DNA from: Tritrichomonas musculus
Taxonomy: Eukaryota > Parabasalia > Tritrichomonadida > Tritrichomonadidae
Assembly (NCBI GenBank): GCA_039105265.1
Contig: JAPFFF010000006.1
Location: 1,178,001-1,242,000 of the forward strand
Reading direction: 5' to 3'
Length of the DNA: 64,000 nt
The position numbers were made by a program, and so were the translations under genes. The notes below the pieces were generated by a model. It was not told the origin of the DNA. It was given only the letters and a program-made list of their open reading frames with translations, and searched no databases. This document shows, in pieces, positions 59,530 through 64,000 of this stretch. Position 1 is the first letter of the stretch, and each line of letters begins with the position of its first letter.

Positions 59530-61050
59530 ATGTCGATACATCAACGCCCACCATCAGCTCAAAGACCTCCAACATCTGGCGTACCTGTTGGAATGCGTCC
59601 ACCAAGCAGAACGCGAAATGGATCAGAAGTAACAACTCCAAGCCGTGGTATTCCTGTAGTTAACCGTCCCCTATCTAAGCAAGGATTACCTAGTGCTCAT
59701 ACTCAATCAGGAGGTCGTCAAGTCGCTGATAAATCATTCTTTATCGGAATTTTAAGGAAAAAGATTAACGATATTGTTGAAGAAATTAAAAGACTTCAAG
59801 ACGAAATTGACCAAAAAAAGCGAGGACAATCTATTCAGGTTTCTCTTAATCAGCAAGTCAACGATCTTAGAGTACAAATTGAGCAAAGCGAAGCTGAATT
59901 GGCAGATTATAATGTTCTTACTGATAGAATTCAAAGCGGCGTTAGTGTTGATGAAATGATAGCAAACTATCAAGAGCTTCAACAATCGAATGAACAACAC
60001 GAACTTGAAGTTAATCGTCTGTTTCGAGAAAAACGTGATTTAGAATCAATTGTAACAGACCAGGAACAGCAGGTTCAAGAAATGATGAGAGGAAACAGTT
60101 CATCAGCTGTTCAAGAAATGGCAAAAGAAATAGAGAATCTCGATGCTCAATGCACAAAACTTAGAAATCAAAGTGGCGATTTACAAGGCAAATCACGCGA
60201 ACAACTTCTTCAAATGGTTAAGGATGCAACAACAAAAATTGGTGATACAGAGAAAAAGATTCAAGACGAACAAAAATCACTCAATTATGTACAAAATCAA
60301 ATAAAAACACTACAAGAACGCGAGGGTGACTTACAAACAGAAAGAGGTCAACATTACTTAAAATTATTAAACCGTGAAAAAGAAATGAATGCCTTTATAT
60401 CTAATTTTCCTCAAACTCTTGAGCAAACAAAAACTGACATTGCAAACACACAACGAAGTGTATATGATTGCTTAGTTGCCACCAGTCGTGAGCTTGAGAG
60501 CATTGCAGAAATGCCAACTATTGATAATTATAAACAATTACAGAATGATTTGCAAATTAAAGAACGATTAATGCAAGATGCTCAAGTTACTACTGATAAA
60601 TTGCGTGGCGAAGTTGATCAACGACGTCAAGAACTTGAAAATTTACAGAATGTTGACGTTAAAATTAGCGATGAAATTGAACTAATCAAAAGACAAATGA
60701 AAGAAATGCAAGAAGAAATGCCAAAGTTTTCAGATGTAGATACTATACGTGAAGAGGGAGAAATAAAGAAAAAGCAGCTTGAGAAAGAGCGTGATCAACT
60801 TAAATCACAATTGCACCAGTTAAGAAAAGCAACTAATGCCTTAACAATGAAATTCAATGAATCTCGTGCTCAGTTAAGAGCAAATGAATTACATAACAAA
60901 TTACACACTCTTGAAAAAGATATCAGAGCTAGAGCAGCAGAAAACTTTTCTATTATGGAATGCATTGAAGATAACAGAAGAAGAACGAATTATTCAATTG
61001 TTAAACGAGCTTGTATGAATATTGTTCAAGAAATCAATTCGTTACTCTAA
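59530..61050 (+). CDS. IFT74: IFT74, IFT-B coiled-coil subunit
   Basis: 506 residues. The N-terminal 70 residues are Pro/Arg/Ser-rich and basic (RPPS repeats, RPLSKQGLPSA), as in IFT74, where this tail helps IFT81 bind tubulin. Then DKSFFIGILRKKINDIVEEI corresponds to DKSYYLGLLRSKI of animal IFT74; ADYNVLTDR and LNREKEMNAFISNF are further matches. The rest is nearly continuous coiled-coil for pairing with IFT81 and binding IFT25/27. It is somewhat shorter than the animal protein (about 600). It is head-to-head with gamma-adaptin, 183 bp between starts. Confidence 0.9.
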   Translation: MSIHQRPPSAQRPPTSGVPVGMRPPSRTRNGSEVTTPSRGIPVVNRPLSKQGLPSAHTQSGGRQVADKSFFIGILRKKINDIVEEIKRLQDEIDQKKRGQSIQVSLNQQVNDLRVQIEQSEAELADYNVLTDRIQSGVSVDEMIANYQELQQSNEQHELEVNRLFREKRDLESIVTDQEQQVQEMMRGNSSSAVQEMAKEIENLDAQCTKLRNQSGDLQGKSREQLLQMVKDATTKIGDTEKKIQDEQKSLNYVQNQIKTLQEREGDLQTERGQHYLKLLNREKEMNAFISNFPQTLEQTKTDIANTQRSVYDCLVATSRELESIAEMPTIDNYKQLQNDLQIKERLMQDAQVTTDKLRGEVDQRRQELENLQNVDVKISDEIELIKRQMKEMQEEMPKFSDVDTIREEGEIKKKQLEKERDQLKSQLHQLRKATNALTMKFNESRAQLRANELHNKLHTLEKDIRARAAENFSIMECIEDNRRRTNYSIVKRACMNIVQEINSLL

Positions 61051-61304
61051 GTTTATTTTACGAGTTACAACTAAAATTGCCTTTTTTATTTATTTATTAT
61101 AATACTAATAAAAAGATTCTACATAATTGATTTTCATGTATTTACATTTCTATTAACTTGCATTGAAATTTGTAAAGTCTTTTTATTGAAAAATATTTGG
61201 TAATTTCTCAAAAAAAAAAATTTTATGACATAAAGTTCACTTTTTCTTTAATTTAATAAAAATATTCATTGAAATATTGTAATTATTTGATATAAATATA
61301 AATT

Positions 61305-63269
61305 ATGATCTACTGTCTCTTATTCTCCTTACTCTATTCGAAATGGGTTGGTAATTGTGCTGCCATTCTTGGTCAATATAAATATAACCTTACAAGCTTA
61401 GTAAATCAACCAATAATTAAATACCAACATGAATCAAATTATTATTATATGAGACTATGTTCTGAGCCTTCATTAGAATCAACATCAGATGTTTTTGTTC
61501 TACGTTGCTCATCAAATAGTAATACATGCTATCCAATTGCTACAAGATATAATGTTAATTACACTCCAGTCAATCCTCAAAACTTTTCAGAAGGAATTAT
61601 TTACTATACAAATGACGAAATATATTATGACAATGATGATGGAGCATATAAAGAACTCTCTCTTAAATTAGAATTAAAATGCAAAGATACACAAGATGGC
61701 ATTAATGATGTAAGCATTACAATCAATGAATCATCAACTGAAATAATAAACGTGAAAGCATATTCTTCTGCAGCGTGCCCAATAATTGTTCCTTCACCAA
61801 CACCAACGCCGAGTTATCAACCACATTGCATTTTTTCAAGCAGAATGAAAAGCAATATTACTTTTGGAATAAATGGAAACTTTATGAATTTAAATCATTT
61901 TCCTTTTGGAATGACAGTTGATGTTGTTGTTGATGGGAAACCAAAACTTCTTTTTTACCAGCCATGCGAAAGAATATCATGTCCTCCAAGTTTTTCATGT
62001 TCAAATGATGGATTTTCTTCAGCGTGGCTATGTGAGATTAATGGACTTAACCGCTCTTGCGATTCTTATGGAATTACTGATGATTCTAATATACTTCCAG
62101 TTGACCTTTCAAATTTAGAAAAAGGAATATTATTTAACCTTAAAGATAAGATTTCCCATAAAAATATTAATATTACTCTCCATTGTGAATCTGATTTTCA
62201 TGAAGGTAAAATTAAATGGGAAAATAACGCTTCAATTTCGCAAGATACATTATTATTAACAGGATCAACACCAGAAGTCTGTATTAAAGTTATACCAACA
62301 CCAAAACCAATTCCACCAGAATCATGTCAATTCAAATCGATTGAAACTGCTGAAAATAAAATTGACTTGAATCTTGGATCATTGAACAATGGCGATATTG
62401 GTTGGAAAAAAACTGTTAAAGTAAATACTGAATCTTCGAATATTGAATCAACTCTTATCTATCAGCCTTGTGGACCAATATTTTGCCCACCTGATTCATA
62501 TTGCAACGGAGATGAAGACGCTTATATCTGGCTTTGTAATGGAGTAAATTGCATTGGATATGGTTTGTACCAAAATAATATTTCTTTTTCAGCCAAAATT
62601 CAGAAAACCAGTGGTATTCATGTTACTTACAAAGGATCCCAAGGAAGAAGTGCCGATATCATTTACATGTGCAATAAAACTCTTGATGAAGGTTCAATCT
62701 CACTTCCAGATGAGGTAACAATTAATGATGATCAGTTAAGTTTTCAAATTAAATCTAAGCAAGCTTGCGCTTCAACCACCGTCGTTGAAACTCCAACAGA
62801 AGAAATTACGTCATTTATTACTGAAGAGACATCAACTAGCAATATTTTTTCAGACGAACCTACAATAAGTAATGTTATTACTGATCAACCTACAATTAGC
62901 AATATAATCACTAAGCAACCCTCATCAAGTATAACTCCAACAAGTCATGTTGTTATTACAACTGAAATTGTTAGCACAACAACCAATGACAATGATGATT
63001 TGCCTATCACATCTTCACCAAACAACACTGTTGTTGATAATGAAAGCTCTAATACCAATAAGGAATCAAGAAAAAAAATCTGGATAATTATCATTCCTGT
63101 TATTATTGGAATTCCACTTTTCCTTTACTTTGTTGTTGGAACAACAGTAGTTTCAATCAGAGATAAAAGTTGTCACTTACCTAATAGGAAGTTTTGGAGA
63201 AAATGTAGTAAGTGTTGCTCTAAGAAAGAAAAAGAATTTACTTTTAAATTAATAAGTGATTCAGATTGA
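61305..63269 (+). CDS. Type I membrane protein with three MRH-like domains
   Basis: 654 residues. Signal peptide (about 1-20), then three repeats of about 150 residues with the pattern Y.PC..I.CP...C....W.C....C..YG, later a C-x-x-x-x-x-x-G strand and a closing C (about 25-165, 178-330, 342-500). This Cys spacing is like mannose-6-phosphate-receptor-homology (MRH) domains. A Thr/Ser/Pro-rich stalk follows (500-590), then one membrane helix (about 595-617) and a 37-residue tail with a Cys cluster (CSKCCSKK). It could be a sorting receptor for lysosomal hydrolases; MPR-like receptors have been reported in Trichomonas, from memory. It is also possibly just a surface adhesin. Confidence 0.6.
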   Translation: MIYCLLFSLLYSKWVGNCAAILGQYKYNLTSLVNQPIIKYQHESNYYYMRLCSEPSLESTSDVFVLRCSSNSNTCYPIATRYNVNYTPVNPQNFSEGIIYYTNDEIYYDNDDGAYKELSLKLELKCKDTQDGINDVSITINESSTEIINVKAYSSAACPIIVPSPTPTPSYQPHCIFSSRMKSNITFGINGNFMNLNHFPFGMTVDVVVDGKPKLLFYQPCERISCPPSFSCSNDGFSSAWLCEINGLNRSCDSYGITDDSNILPVDLSNLEKGILFNLKDKISHKNINITLHCESDFHEGKIKWENNASISQDTLLLTGSTPEVCIKVIPTPKPIPPESCQFKSIETAENKIDLNLGSLNNGDIGWKKTVKVNTESSNIESTLIYQPCGPIFCPPDSYCNGDEDAYIWLCNGVNCIGYGLYQNNISFSAKIQKTSGIHVTYKGSQGRSADIIYMCNKTLDEGSISLPDEVTINDDQLSFQIKSKQACASTTVVETPTEEITSFITEETSTSNIFSDEPTISNVITDQPTISNIITKQPSSSITPTSHVVITTEIVSTTTNDNDDLPITSSPNNTVVDNESSNTNKESRKKIWIIIIPVIIGIPLFLYFVVGTTVVSIRDKSCHLPNRKFWRKCSKCCSKKEKEFTFKLISDSD

Positions 63270-63435
63270 ATTAATAATTGCAAATCCTGTTTTGTTTTAT
63301 CTTCATTAAAGAATCTATTTCTTTAATACAATAGTAAACTGCATATAGTTTTTTTCATTTATTGCTATATTGGAAGATATTTTTATTATTTAGCATAAAT
63401 ATTGAACGATTGTTTTGCATTCAAAATTTTCTTAA

Positions 63436-64000
63436 ATGGAGCATGAAGAATTAAATAATGATGGGAATGACAAAAATCTTCTCACTGCTGCAATGAAATA
63501 TCTAAATTCAAATGAATTTACGGGCCCTTTTTTCTATGGTCTATGTCAAGAAACGCCACCAGGTTGGAATCCTTTATATGATTATTCTCTTCTCTATGGA
63601 TATTTGAATCATTTTCCTTTAAAAACGAAAGAAATGCTTGATGATACTACACTTCCGTTTAATAATTTGAAAATTTTTTTTTTGGATTTTCAGTGGTTTG
63701 AAGTTAGAGTTGAAATTCTACTGAAAGAAATTATATCTTCAATGACCAATGATTTATCTTTTGATAATCCAATTCGTACACCAGAAGAATGGTATGAACA
63801 TTCATCTTCAAAAGTATCACCAATGATTTTAACACGATTTCATTTTTTACGTCTTTTGCGTGCATTCTATTATTATGGTCTAAAGATAGAAAATACAATC
63901 CAGGAAAATTTTGATTTCTTAATAAATCAAAGTTTATTAAATGACTTTTCAAAAAAAATTGCTACACACTTTTTATCTCAAGTCTACAATCGCTGTAAAA
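63436..64000 (+). CDS. Unidentified gene, 5' part, runs off the right edge
   Basis: 188 codons open to the window end, starting MEHEELNNDGNDKN. The sequence has aromatic- and charge-rich helices (WNPLYDYSLLYGYLNHF, RVEILLKEII, LTRFHFLRLLRAFYYYG). I recognise no domain. Some short stretches recall linker helices of chromatin remodellers (DYSLLxG.....MLDDxxLPF), but this is too weak to name it. Confidence 0.6.
   Translation, partial: MEHEELNNDGNDKNLLTAAMKYLNSNEFTGPFFYGLCQETPPGWNPLYDYSLLYGYLNHFPLKTKEMLDDTTLPFNNLKIFFLDFQWFEVRVEILLKEIISSMTNDLSFDNPIRTPEEWYEHSSSKVSPMILTRFHFLRLLRAFYYYGLKIENTIQENFDFLINQSLLNDFSKKIATHFLSQVYNRCK

Noticed and set aside
63436-64000. CHD-type chromatin remodeller
   Set aside because: Only short stretches resemble remodeller linker helices and no chromodomain or helicase part is visible in the window.
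1-64000. tRNA, rRNA or CRISPR features
   Set aside because: Scanning for tRNA B-box (GGTTCGAATCC-like) with paired arms, rRNA-like GC-rich blocks and spaced direct repeats gave nothing convincing; a covariance-model search was not possible here.
1-64000. Spliceosomal introns of the trichomonad type
   Set aside because: I found no GTATGT-type donor paired with an ACTAACACACAG-type acceptor interrupting any gene.

Overview
The window is nuclear DNA of a flagellated parabasalid protist (trichomonad), most likely a Tritrichomonas-like species. The evidence is: very AT-rich spacers; long uninterrupted ORFs with no spliceosomal intron that I could see; Inr-like TCA(C/T)(T/A) sites 11-19 nt upstream of several start codons; a giant multi-membrane-pass cyclase of the trichomonad type; intraflagellar transport genes; and Maverick/Polinton elements, which are abundant in this lineage. 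The species call is inference; the group call is fairly safe.

Layout. 1-879 is the 5' part of a cation-chloride cotransporter gene (minus strand) that runs off the left edge. 1330-26770 is a virus-like block. A young Maverick/Polinton (3488-24070, about 20.6 kb, with near-identical inverted repeats of about 0.5 kb) lies between relics of older, strongly decayed Maverick material: polymerase remnant and a small remnant gene on the left, a structural-type remnant and an integrase remnant on the right. The young element carries packaging ATPase, protein-primed DNA polymerase B, a homing-type HNH endonuclease, a long phage-fibre-like protein, integrase, a double-jelly-roll major capsid protein, a small amphipathic protein and many small ORFs. 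It looks nearly whole; only the polymerase region is visibly broken, about twice.

27-36.6 kb is host sequence: a La-type RNA-binding protein, an RRM protein with a long Arg-Asp/Arg-Glu repeat and polyproline, a small type I membrane protein, and a 1573-residue membrane cyclase with substituted catalytic residues. 36.6-43.1 kb is gene-poor and holds a DNA transposon nested in another: a Tc1/mariner-pogo-type element (38567-42302, 36-bp terminal inverted repeats, TA duplication, intact 408-aa transposase) sits inside a short non-autonomous element (38540-42918) that has its own 8-bp target duplication.

43.1-64 kb is dense host sequence: IFT27, an importin-5-like karyopherin, an RBM26/27-like RRM protein, an LRR protein, an MPS1-like kinase whose catalytic Asp is replaced, an eight-repeat EF-hand-like protein, AP-1 gamma-adaptin, IFT74, a type I membrane protein with three MRH-like (mannose-6-phosphate-receptor-homology) domains, and the start of an unidentified gene. 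IFT27 and IFT74 belong to the same IFT-B subcomplex. Gamma-adaptin and the MRH-like receptor could act in the same Golgi-to-lysosome sorting route. Three gene pairs are head-to-head with only 140-185 bp between start codons, which suggests shared bidirectional promoters.
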